64,000 nucleotides of DNA, from NCBI GenBank assembly GCA_045657265.1, contig JAZOSU010000010.1, positions 10,147 to 74,146 on the forward strand, written 5' to 3'. Every line of letters starts with the position of its first letter. Positions within the stretch are counted from its first letter, which is position 1. This stretch comes from RGIG9041 sp045657265 (lineage in GTDB: Bacteria; Bacillota; Clostridia; Oscillospirales; QAKW01). Below the pieces are notes generated by a model. The model did no database searches. It worked only from the letters and a program-made list of their open reading frames with translations, and was not told the origin of the DNA. This document shows positions 36,301 through 42,975 of the stretch, one piece after another. The position numbers were made by a program, and so were the translations under genes.

Positions 36301-36698
36301 ATATAACAGGCGATGCTGAAATTGTTGTTTTTCCAAAACAATTTTCAAAATATTCATATCAGTTAGAATCCGGAGCTTATGCCGTAGTAAATGGAAGTGT
36401 TTCTGAAAAAGATGGTGAGTCTAAACAGATTATTTGTGATGGTATTAATTTTATTGATGAAGAATCCATACTTGAAGATTTAAAAAAAGTTTATATTAAA
36501 TTCCCATCTGAAAATTCAGAAATTTTTTATAAAGTTATGGAAATATTAAAACAATATGTTGGTAATAATGCGTGTGTGTTTTATTTTGAAGATAAATCCA
36601 AAACAGTTATTCCAAAAAATCTGAACATTCAGATTCATCAGGGAATGATCAAAGAAATAAAAAACTTAGTTGGCGATAAAAATATTGTTGTAAAATAG
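33309..36698 (+). CDS. dnaE: DNA polymerase III alpha subunit DnaE
   Basis: The second replicative polymerase (1129 residues), which in Firmicutes extends primers before handing over to PolC. PHP domain at the start (HLHVHTEYSLLDGA, TDHGVMFG), polymerase core with PDIDIDFC (Asp394, 396, 398) and GPGRGSATGS, the helix-hairpin-helix region near 820, a clamp-binding peptide QMSFF from Q898, and an OB fold near 960-1060 (KVKIFGIVDTVR). Start is ATG 33309 with GGAG six bases upstream, overlapping whiA by 8 bases; a TTG at 33297 is inside that site. It ends the operon begun at pyrH. Confidence 0.98.
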   Translation: MSEFVHLHVHTEYSLLDGACKLDKLIDRVKQLGQNSVAITDHGVMFGVAEFYKKAVSKGVKPIIGCEVYVAPRTRFLKDNTLDVKYSHLILLAKNVEGYNNLVKIVSNSFTEGFYYKPRTDMDDLKRYSGGIIALSGCVAGSVQRLILEGDINAATKNALEYKEIFGDDYYLEVQNHGLEEDFKIISGLKEISFNTGIPLVATNDTHYISKDDYEIQKVLMCINMNKSIYEDNNLFFPTNEFYIKSYDEMLNAFSDMPDVLENTVKIADKCDVKLDFDEMHLPKFDIPENITGFEYLKKLCYQGLDLRYGNRKFQDRLDFELSVINQMHFVDYFLIVSDFIRYAKNQNIAVGPGRGSATGSLVSYCLGITDIDPMKYDLIFERFLNPSRVSMPDIDIDFCVERRQEVLNYIIEKYGVQSVSQIITFGTLAARAAIKDVGRVMEIPYNVVESVSKHFSQKPGTTIQGTLDSDEDLQNRYQNNETIKKLIDTALQVEGMPRHSSTHAAGVVITEGPVSDFIPVAKNDDIVVTQYQKTEVEQLGLLKIDLLGLRNITVIDKTVKLIREFNPDFNLKNIPSDDVKTFEMISDGNTFGVFQLESAGMRKLLINLKPTCIDDIIAAVSLYRPGPMDSIPIYLKNRSQPEKIKYKCEKLKPILESTYGCIVYQEQVMQIAREIAGYSMGHADILRAAMSKKKYDVMENERKLFINGAIKQGISKKIAVEIFEDMSEFAKYGFNKSHAAGYAVIAYQTAYLKANYPEMYMASLLTSVSGNTSKIKEYIDESQRIGIHVCPPNVNRSSSDFVSEKYLIYYSLAAVKNVGKRFADKIYEERLKNGEYKSYVDFLMRLPIEDLNKRAIESLVKCGAFDCFGYSRKHMLSVYDKVLFDVSMSKRQALENQMSFFGNDDVSYNFDYFSNAVSEFEVSKKLMYEKDSLGLYLSEHPLNRFKSYYQKEKFDLIEEIKKGYKADTKVKIFGIVDTVRVIETKTMKDMAYLNFEDITGDAEIVVFPKQFSKYSYQLESGAYAVVNGSVSEKDGESKQIICDGINFIDEESILEDLKKVYIKFPSENSEIFYKVMEILKQYVGNNACVFYFEDKSKTVIPKNLNIQIHQGMIKEIKNLVGDKNIVVK

Positions 36699-36727
36699 TT
36701 GATTTTTTGATTTCTATGGTATAAAAT
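36699..36727 (+). promoter_or_regulatory. Promoter of pfkA
   Basis: TTGATT (36699-36704) starts right after the dnaE stop, then a 17-bp spacer and TAAAAT (36722-36727); an overlapping TATAAA with TG upstream gives an extended -10 reading. The pfkA start is 39 bp downstream. Confidence 0.6.
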
Positions 36728-36766
36728 CATTATTTGGTAGTATTTAGATTTATGGAGGATTAGAAA

Positions 36767-37738
36767 ATGTCAATTGAAATGAAAAAAATTGGTGTCCTTA
36801 CAAGTGGTGGCGATGCTCCCGGTATGAACGCTGCAGTAAGAGCTGTTACACGTACAGCGCTTAACAAAGGGCTGGAAGTAGTTGGTATTAAATGTGGTTA
36901 TCAAGGTCTTATCGACGGTGATTTTATCGAAATGACTTATACAACTGTTTCACATATAATTAACCGTGGTGGTACATTCCTTTTCTCTGCAAGATGTGAA
37001 GAATTTAGACATAAAGAGGGTATTCAGAAAGCTGTTGATATGTGTAAGAAACACGGCATTGATGGTATTGTTTGTATTGGTGGCGACGGTACTTTCAGAG
37101 GTGCTGCAGATCTTTCTGCTATGGGAGTTCCTTGCATAGGTGTTCCTGCTACAATTGATAATGATATCGGTGTAAGCGAATATACAATCGGTTTTGATAC
37201 AGCTATTAACTGTGTTATTGATATGGTTGACAGACTTCGTGATACAATGGAATCACATGCAAGATGTTCAGTGGTAGAAGTAATGGGTAGAAACGCAGGT
37301 TATCTTGCACTTCATTCTGCGATTTCTACAGGTGCTACTGCAGTTGTTGTACCCGAAATTGAATATTCATATGAAAATGTTCTTGCTAAAATTAAAGATT
37401 CTATGGCAGCAGGAAAACGTCACTTTATAGTTATTATAGCAGAAGGTAATGATATGGCTTCTGAACTTGCTAAGAACATTCAGAGAGATACAGGAATTGA
37501 TACACGTTGTACAATTCTCGGTCATGTACAGCGTGGCGGCGCACCTACAGCCGACGATAGAGTTAAAGCTACAATTCTTGGTAATTATGCTGTTGAACTT
37601 CTTATGGCAGGTTACAGTAATAAAGTTTGTGGTATGAATAGCGGAAAGCTCGTTAATTTTGACGTACAGGAAGCTTTGACTATTAAAAAGCCTTTCCCAA
37701 CTGATTTGTATGAAATATTTATGAACACAAGCAAATAA
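36767..37738 (+). CDS. pfkA: ATP-dependent 6-phosphofructokinase
   Basis: Phosphofructokinase (323 residues) of the bacterial ATP-dependent group A length. The nucleotide-binding loop LTSGGDAPGMNAAVRA is at residues 9-24, GGDGTFRGA follows, the catalytic base is in PATIDNDIG, MGRNAGYLAL binds fructose 6-phosphate, and GHVQRGGAPT is near the C-terminus. GGAGG precedes the ATG. Placed after dnaE as in many Clostridia, where pyk often follows; here a tRNA gene follows instead. No terminator is visible between pfkA and tRNA-Leu. Confidence 0.97.
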   Translation: MSIEMKKIGVLTSGGDAPGMNAAVRAVTRTALNKGLEVVGIKCGYQGLIDGDFIEMTYTTVSHIINRGGTFLFSARCEEFRHKEGIQKAVDMCKKHGIDGIVCIGGDGTFRGAADLSAMGVPCIGVPATIDNDIGVSEYTIGFDTAINCVIDMVDRLRDTMESHARCSVVEVMGRNAGYLALHSAISTGATAVVVPEIEYSYENVLAKIKDSMAAGKRHFIVIIAEGNDMASELAKNIQRDTGIDTRCTILGHVQRGGAPTADDRVKATILGNYAVELLMAGYSNKVCGMNSGKLVNFDVQEALTIKKPFPTDLYEIFMNTSK

Positions 37739-37753
37739 TTTTACAAAATAGTA

Positions 37754-37782
37754 TTGATATTTTTATTTTGATAATATATAAT
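37754..37782 (+). promoter_or_regulatory. Promoter of tRNA-Leu
   Basis: TTGATA (37754-37759), 17-bp spacer, TATAAT (37777-37782). The tRNA begins 14 bases after the -10, so the 5' leader would be about seven bases. Strong near-consensus sequence. Confidence 0.8.
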
Positions 37783-37795
37783 ATTAATACTTTTT

Positions 37796-37882
37796 GCCGG
37801 TGTGATGGAATTGGCAGACGTGCTGGACTCAAAATCCAGTGGTAGCGATACCGTACCGGTTCGACCCCGGTCACCGGCACCA
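37796..37882 (+). tRNA. tRNA-Leu (anticodon CAA)
   Basis: An 87-nt class II tRNA. Acceptor GCCGGTG pairs with CACCGGC, discriminator A, and CCA is encoded. The anticodon stem CTGGA/TCCAG encloses CTCAAAA with anticodon CAA, reading the Leu codon TTG. The long variable arm (GTAGCGATACCGTAC region) and the T arm GGTTCGACCCC are present. Confidence 0.97.
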
Positions 37883-37887
37883 CTAAT

Positions 37888-37926
37888 AAGAGATAACATT
37901 CTTTTATGTTATCTCTTTGTTTTTTA
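37888..37926 (+). terminator. Intrinsic terminator after tRNA-Leu
   Basis: A 12-bp perfect stem (37888-37899 with 37906-37917) and a 6-base loop, followed by T-rich sequence to 37925. The T-run touches the ribosome binding site of the next gene (GGAG at 37931-37934), so that gene can only be reached by readthrough. Confidence 0.88.
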
Positions 37927-37941
37927 TTTTGGAGTGAAGTT

Positions 37942-38727
37942 GTGAAAATAGCGTATTTTGGTTTTGATTTGTTTTATGACTGTCTTGAATATTTATCTAA
38001 ATCTAATGAAATAGTTAAAATATTTACTTGTAAAGTCGATGGCGTATTTGAAACAAACTCAAAGGTATTTACACTTGCTAAAGAATTTAATATTCCTGTT
38101 ACGGACGTTAAACCTACACAAAAAGATATTGATGATCTTTTGTATCTTGAATGCGATTTAATGGTCAGCGCAGGATATTATCATTTAATTCCAGTGAATA
38201 AAAATATTAAAGCTATAAACATTCATCCGTCGCTTTTACCTGAAGGAAGAGGTCCTTGGCCTATGCCACTTGTAATTTTAAACGGATATAATTTGACTGG
38301 TATTACTGCACACGAAATTACAGATAGCTTTGATGCAGGAGACATAATTCATCAACTTGATGTTATTGTTAAACCCGAGGATAACCTTGAAAGTCTTACT
38401 GAAAAATTACAGAGAAAAGCAGTAAAACTTCTTGTGGAGTTATTTGCTGATTTCGAAAACTTTTGGATGAACAAAAAGTCACAGAAATTTGGAAGTTATT
38501 GGCCCGAACCAAGTGTAAAGCAAATGACATTTACATTAAAAGATGGCTTGGAAAAGATTGATAAAATAACGAGAGCGTTCTACGGATATAAATGTTTTTT
38601 AAAAACTGAAGATGAAATTGTTGAAATGACAAAAGCGATTTGCGTTAATGATAAAAAATCTATTCCCGAGAATGTGTTTAAAACATATGAGTTGGATTTA
38701 GGATTTCTGTGTATACTAAATACTTGA
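37942..38727 (+). CDS. Formyltransferase-family protein (Fmt-like paralogue)
   Basis: A 261-residue formyltransferase-fold protein, distinct from the true Fmt at 45862. The catalytic Asn-His pair is in INIHPSLLPEGRGPWP and the catalytic Asp in DSFDAGDII, so the 10-formyl-THF-dependent chemistry looks possible. The C-terminal 80 residues (SYWPEPSVKQMTF onward) resemble a short OB-like tail. Start is GTG 37942, eight bases after GGAG; an ATG at 37906 lies within the terminator stem and would add 12 residues of unrelated sequence. Acceptor unknown: sugar-nucleotide amines or another amine are possible. It has no promoter of its own that I can see. Confidence 0.8.
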   Translation: MKIAYFGFDLFYDCLEYLSKSNEIVKIFTCKVDGVFETNSKVFTLAKEFNIPVTDVKPTQKDIDDLLYLECDLMVSAGYYHLIPVNKNIKAINIHPSLLPEGRGPWPMPLVILNGYNLTGITAHEITDSFDAGDIIHQLDVIVKPEDNLESLTEKLQRKAVKLLVELFADFENFWMNKKSQKFGSYWPEPSVKQMTFTLKDGLEKIDKITRAFYGYKCFLKTEDEIVEMTKAICVNDKKSIPENVFKTYELDLGFLCILNT

Positions 38728-38752
38728 CAACATATGATGTGTTTATTATAAT
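38724..38752 (+). promoter_or_regulatory. Promoter of glutamine synthetase
   Basis: Consensus TTGACA (38724-38729), 17-bp spacer, TATAAT (38747-38752). The -35 contains the TGA stop of the upstream formyltransferase. The leader before the ATG at 38783 is only about 24 bases, leaving no room for a riboswitch; control by a protein bound near the promoter remains possible. Confidence 0.9.
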
Positions 38753-38782
38753 TATTTAAATATTTATTTTTTGGAGGCTAAT

Positions 38783-40870
38783 ATGGGTATACCTGAGCTT
38801 TTCGGCGCTAAAGTGTTTAACGATAAAGAAATGCGTAAAAGATTGTCTGATGAAATTTATGAATCGTTGAACAATACTATCGAACAGCACAAGGAATTAG
38901 ATATCAAAATCGCTAACGAAGTCGCAAATGCAATGAAAGAATGGGCCATTGAAAACGGTGCTACTCATTATACACATTGGTTTCAGCCTATGACGGGGAT
39001 TTCTGCCGAAAAACATGACGGCTTTATTTCTCCGACTGCAGATGGTTCTGTAATTATGGAATTCAGCGGCAAAGAACTTATTAAAGGTGAGGCGGATGCT
39101 TCAAGTTTTCCGTCAGGCGGTATCAGAGCAACCTTTGAAGCAAGAGGTTATACTGCGTGGGATCCTACCTCGTACGCTTTTATAAAGGACGATTCTCTTT
39201 GTATTCCTACGGTGTTTTGTTCTTATACCGGAGAAATGCTTGATGAGAAAACACCACTTCTTAAATCTGTTGAACTTATAAATAATGAGTCTTTACGCTT
39301 ACTTAGATTATTTGGTGACACTGAAACTTTACGCGTAATTCCAACGGTTGGTGCAGAACAAGAATATTTTCTTATTGACAAAAATCTTTATGACAAACGA
39401 AAAGACCTGATTTTTACAGGCAGAACTTTATTTGGTGCTCCTGCACCTAAAGGTCAGGAACTTGAAGATCATTATTACGGTGTTATTAAACCCCGCGTAA
39501 AAGCTTATATGAAAGAACTTGATGAAGAGCTTTGGAAACTTGGTGTTTATGCTAAAACCGAACATAATGAAGTTGCACCTGCTCAGCACGAATTAGCTCC
39601 GGTTTTTTGTACTACAAATATTGCCACAGATCATAATCAGCTTACAATGGAACTTATGAAAAAAGTTGCTTTAAGACACGGACTTGTTTGTTTACTTCAC
39701 GAAAAGCCTTTTAAATTCGTAAACGGTAGCGGTAAGCATAATAACTGGTCTTTGTCTACAGATACGGGTATTAATCTTTTTAAACCCGGCAAAAAGCCTT
39801 ATGAAAACAAGCTGTTTTTAACTTTTCTTGCTGCAGTTGTCAGAGCGGTTGATGAACATCAGGATTTGCTTCGTTTTTCTGTTGCGAGTGCGGGTAACGA
39901 TCATAGACTTGGTGGTGATGAAGCTCCGCCGTCTATTATTTCGATTTATCTTGGACAGTATCTTGAAGAAATAATCAATTGTATAATCAAAGGCATATCT
40001 TTTGAAGGTTTAAGCGTTTCTAAAATGCATACAGGTCTTGACGTTTTGCCGGATTTCAAAGTTGATACATCTGACAGAAACAGAACTTCTCCGTTTGCTT
40101 TTACAGGAAATAAATTTGAATTCAGAATGGTTGGCTCTTCAATGTCGATTTCGTCAGCTAACGTGGTGCTTAACACTATAACTGCAGATGTTATCGGTGA
40201 TTTTGTGAGCAGATTAGAAAATGCTGATGATTTTGATTCTGAACTTGATAAACTTCTCAAAGATACGTTTACTAAACATAGCAGAATAATTTTCAGCGGA
40301 AACAATTATTCTCAGGACTGGGTTGAGGAAGCTGGCAAACGTGGCTTACTTAACTTACCATCAACAGTAGATGTTTTGCCTTATTTTTCATCTGATAAAA
40401 ACATTGAGTTATTTAAAAAGCACAATTTGTTCAGCGCTGTTGAAGTTAATGCGAGAAGCGAAATTGCTTATGAAAACTATACAAAAACAGTCAATATTGA
40501 AGCTCATACTGCTCTTGAAATGGCGAGAAAAGAAATTTTACCCGCTGTATTCGAATACTGTGGTAAACTTTCGCAAAATATTTATTTTAAGAATAAAATC
40601 GGCATAGGTGATTGTAAAGATGCATCAAATGTTGTTGTGGAAAAAATCAACTCACTTTCTAACGAATTTTATTTAAAAATTGAATCTCTTGAAAATGATT
40701 TGAACAACGCACCTTGTATTTCTGATGCTGTTAAATGCGCTGAATATTATGCACATATAATAATTCCTGATATGGACAAGCTCAGGGAGGTTTCTGATAT
40801 TCTTGAAACTATGATACCGTCAGAAAATTGGCCGTTTCCGACTTATTCAGATCTTCTTTTTAACGTTTAA
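38783..40870 (+). CDS. glnN: Glutamine synthetase type III
   Basis: A 695-residue glutamine synthetase of type III, the large form found in Bacteroidetes, cyanobacteria and Clostridia, much longer than the type I enzyme of about 450. Type III markers are seen in HYTHWFQPMTG, the SSFPSGGIRATFEARGYTAWD part, GAEQEYFLI, HNEVAPAQHELAP, KPFKFVNGSGKHNNWS and RFSVASAGNDHRLGGDEAPP (each a short piece of the active site). Start is ATG 38783 with GGAGG at 38773-38777; a TTG at 38771 is in that site. It stands alone between a strong promoter and a strong terminator. No glnR or P-II gene is near. Confidence 0.97.
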   Translation: MGIPELFGAKVFNDKEMRKRLSDEIYESLNNTIEQHKELDIKIANEVANAMKEWAIENGATHYTHWFQPMTGISAEKHDGFISPTADGSVIMEFSGKELIKGEADASSFPSGGIRATFEARGYTAWDPTSYAFIKDDSLCIPTVFCSYTGEMLDEKTPLLKSVELINNESLRLLRLFGDTETLRVIPTVGAEQEYFLIDKNLYDKRKDLIFTGRTLFGAPAPKGQELEDHYYGVIKPRVKAYMKELDEELWKLGVYAKTEHNEVAPAQHELAPVFCTTNIATDHNQLTMELMKKVALRHGLVCLLHEKPFKFVNGSGKHNNWSLSTDTGINLFKPGKKPYENKLFLTFLAAVVRAVDEHQDLLRFSVASAGNDHRLGGDEAPPSIISIYLGQYLEEIINCIIKGISFEGLSVSKMHTGLDVLPDFKVDTSDRNRTSPFAFTGNKFEFRMVGSSMSISSANVVLNTITADVIGDFVSRLENADDFDSELDKLLKDTFTKHSRIIFSGNNYSQDWVEEAGKRGLLNLPSTVDVLPYFSSDKNIELFKKHNLFSAVEVNARSEIAYENYTKTVNIEAHTALEMARKEILPAVFEYCGKLSQNIYFKNKIGIGDCKDASNVVVEKINSLSNEFYLKIESLENDLNNAPCISDAVKCAEYYAHIIIPDMDKLREVSDILETMIPSENWPFPTYSDLLFNV

Positions 40871-40883
40871 TATCTGTTTAATC

Positions 40884-40922
40884 AGAGCCAAAAATGAATT
40901 ATATTCATTTTTGGCTCTTTTA
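40884..40922 (+). terminator. Intrinsic terminator after glutamine synthetase
   Basis: A 16-bp perfect stem (40884-40899 with 40903-40918), 3-base loop, then TTTTATTT. It lies 13 bases after the glnN stop. Confidence 0.92.
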
Positions 40923-40935
40923 TTTATATATATTA

Positions 40936-40964
40936 TTGACAAATATTAATATTAGTTATATTAT
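40936..40964 (+). promoter_or_regulatory. Promoter of the yicC operon
   Basis: TTGACA (40936-40941), 17-bp spacer, TATTAT (40959-40964) in very AT-rich DNA. It follows the glutamine synthetase terminator and precedes yicC by 31 bp. It probably serves the long unit that runs through priA and rsmB to prkC. Confidence 0.75.
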
Positions 40965-40995
40965 ATATATTAATTTGAAAAATAGGAGTGTAAGT

Positions 40996-41880
40996 ATGTC
41001 AGTAAAAAGTATGACCGGATATGGCAGGGCAGTTAAATCTTTTGATGGAAGAGATATTTCTATTGATATAAAATCTGTTAACCATAGATATTTTGATTTT
41101 AATTCTAAAATTTCTAAAGATTACTTTTTTCTTGAAGATAAAATTAAATCTAAAATCAATGAACATATCGTAAGAGGTAAAGTTGATTTTTATCTCTATA
41201 TTGATTCAGACAAACAGGCAGGGTATGAAGTTGTTATTAATGAACAACTTGCTAAAGGATATAGTGATGCGTTTAAACTTCTGAGTAAAAAATTCAAAGT
41301 AAAAAACGATTTGTCTGCAACATTCTTTTCGAGAGTTTCTGACGTTATAAAGCTTAAAAAAGCTGAGATAGATGAAGGGGAACTTACGCAACAGGTTATG
41401 GAAGTTTTGGACGAAGCTATCTTATCGTTTAATCAGATGCGTACTATCGAAGGCAACAAGCTTTGCGAATATATTTTTGAGAATCTCGATATCATTCTTA
41501 AAACTGTATCCGAAATTGAAAGTTTAGCTCCTGAATCTATTGAAAAATATAAAATTCGGCTTAAAGCAAAACTTGATGAAGCTTTGGAAGGTAGAGAATA
41601 TGACGAACAGAGAGTTATTACAGAAACCGCTATTTTTGCTGACAAAATTGATGTTGGTGAAGAAATGGTACGTCTGAGAAGTCATATTTCTCAGTTTAGA
41701 GATTTACTTAATTCAAACGGTGTTGCTGTTGGCAAGAAACTTGATTTTATTGTTCAGGAAATGAACAGGGAAATAAACACTATCGGCTCTAAATGTAACA
41801 GCATTGAAATCACTCAGAGAGTTGTTGATACTAAATCTGTTATTGAAAAAATAAGAGAACAGATTCAGAATATAGAATAG
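40996..41880 (+). CDS. yicC: YicC family endoribonuclease
   Basis: A 294-residue YicC (YloC) family protein; Escherichia coli YicC is an endoribonuclease. The N-terminal signature SMTGYGRA is at residues 5-12 and VNHRYFDFN follows; the C-terminal DUF1732 part has FIVQEMNREINTIGSKCN and VDTKSVIEKIREQIQNIE in short blocks. Start is ATG 40996 with AGGAG upstream; an ATG at 40894 lies in the terminator hairpin and is not used. yicC-remA-gmk-rpoZ is the standard Firmicutes order. Confidence 0.95.
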   Translation: MSVKSMTGYGRAVKSFDGRDISIDIKSVNHRYFDFNSKISKDYFFLEDKIKSKINEHIVRGKVDFYLYIDSDKQAGYEVVINEQLAKGYSDAFKLLSKKFKVKNDLSATFFSRVSDVIKLKKAEIDEGELTQQVMEVLDEAILSFNQMRTIEGNKLCEYIFENLDIILKTVSEIESLAPESIEKYKIRLKAKLDEALEGREYDEQRVITETAIFADKIDVGEEMVRLRSHISQFRDLLNSNGVAVGKKLDFIVQEMNREINTIGSKCNSIEITQRVVDTKSVIEKIREQIQNIE

Positions 41881-41890
41881 AGGCTATCTT

Positions 41891-42154
41891 ATGAAACTTA
41901 TAAATATAGGATTCGGTAATATGGTCAGCGCATCAAGAGTTATTGCAATAATAAGTCCGGAAAGCGCGCCTGTTAAAAGAATTATACAGGAAGCAAGAGA
42001 TAACAGGGTTTTGGTTGATGCTACTTACGGAAGAAGAACGAGAGCAGTTATAATAACAGACAGTGACCATGTTATTCTTTCTTCTTTACAACCCGAAACT
42101 GTAGCAAACAGACTTAATGACAGTTATGACGATGAGGATTTAGAAGATGAATAA
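41891..42154 (+). CDS. remA: RemA family DNA-binding regulator
   Basis: An 87-residue RemA (DUF370) protein. In Bacillus RemA is a DNA-binding activator of matrix and osmoprotection genes that forms ring-like assemblies. Characteristic sequence: INIGFGNMVSASRVIAI, IQEARDNRVLVDATYGRRTRAV, VILSSLQPETVANRL. The ribosome binding site is weak (AGAGGCT). The last 8 bases overlap gmk. Its constant position next to yicC and gmk supports the call; target genes in this organism are unknown. Confidence 0.95.
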   Translation: MKLINIGFGNMVSASRVIAIISPESAPVKRIIQEARDNRVLVDATYGRRTRAVIITDSDHVILSSLQPETVANRLNDSYDDEDLEDE

Positions 42155-42722
42155 AGGTTTACTGGTTGTTGTTTCGGGTCCTTCGGGCGTAGGTAAAGGG
42201 ACAGTTCTTGCTGAAATCTTCAAGCACGATTCTAACTTGGTTTATTCTGTTTCTTGTACTACAAGACATCCAAGACCCGGAGAAATTGATGGTATTCAAT
42301 ATTTTTTTCTTACTAAGGAAGAGTTTGAAGATAATATTGCTAATGGAAAAATGCTTGAATATGCAAAGTACTGTGATAATTATTATGGTACAAAAGCTGA
42401 ATATGTTGAAACGCAGAGAAACTCAGGTTTTGATGTGATATTGGAAATTGACACGCAAGGTGCTTTGCAAATTATGAAAATGTGTCCGGATGCTGTAACA
42501 ATTTTTATAGCTCCGCCGTCATTTGATAAATTGAAATCAAGACTTGAAGGCAGAGGAACCGAAGAGTCTGATATAATTCAGAAACGAGTAGATGCTGCTC
42601 GTGAAGAATTATCGCGTTCTGAAAGTTATCAGTACATAGTTGTTAATGATGATTTGATAGATGCGGTTGAAGAAATTAAGGCTATTTTAAAAGCTGAAAG
42701 AATTAAAAATTATAGTAAATAA
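42147..42722 (+). CDS. gmk: Guanylate kinase
   Basis: Gmk (191 residues) phosphorylates GMP and dGMP. The P-loop GPSGVGKGT lies at residues 11-19; the GMP-binding region SCTTRHPRPGEIDGIQYFF and YYGTKAEYV, then LEIDTQGALQI and the lid segment RLEGRGTEESDIIQKR are all normal. Its start overlaps remA by 8 bases. rpoZ follows after 27 bases. Confidence 0.98.
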   Translation: MNKGLLVVVSGPSGVGKGTVLAEIFKHDSNLVYSVSCTTRHPRPGEIDGIQYFFLTKEEFEDNIANGKMLEYAKYCDNYYGTKAEYVETQRNSGFDVILEIDTQGALQIMKMCPDAVTIFIAPPSFDKLKSRLEGRGTEESDIIQKRVDAAREELSRSESYQYIVVNDDLIDAVEEIKAILKAERIKNYSK

Positions 42723-42749
42723 TAAAATAAATTTTAGAGGTGCATAAAA

Positions 42750-42974
42750 ATGATGTTATATCCCCCAATAAGCGAACTTGAAAACGTTACAAAAAGCAGA
42801 TACGCTCTTGTTATTGTTACTGCTAAAAGAGCAAGACAATTACTTGAACTGTCTGAAAATAACAAAGTTGAACTTACAGATAAACCTGTAAAACTTGCCA
42901 TTGACGATATTGCAAATGGTAAAGTCAAATGTAAAGAAATCGATATTGAATCTGTTGAGGAAATAGCTGAGTAA
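42750..42974 (+). CDS. rpoZ: DNA-directed RNA polymerase subunit omega
   Basis: A 74-residue omega subunit, which helps fold and assemble the beta' subunit. The N-terminal LYPPISEL is typical of the Firmicutes protein and the core SRYALVIVTAKRARQLLEL contains the conserved A-K-RARQL helix. GAGGTG lies upstream. A second ATG one codon later (42753) is equally possible. Position after gmk supports the call. In most Firmicutes coaBC follows, but priA does here. Confidence 0.94.
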   Translation: MMLYPPISELENVTKSRYALVIVTAKRARQLLELSENNKVELTDKPVKLAIDDIANGKVKCKEIDIESVEEIAE

Positions 42975-42975
42975 T

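Noticed and set aside
37906..37941. Earlier ATG start for the formyltransferase
   Set aside because: It lies in the terminator stem after tRNA-Leu, has no ribosome binding site, and adds hydrophobic residues not expected in the family.
38753..38782. Possible riboswitch or T-box before glutamine synthetase
   Set aside because: The leader is only about 24 bases, too short for any known riboswitch of this type.
40894..40995. Extended N-terminus for yicC with a membrane-like segment
   Set aside because: The extra 34 codons run through the glutamine synthetase terminator and the yicC promoter; the conserved SMTGYGRA start lies at 40996.
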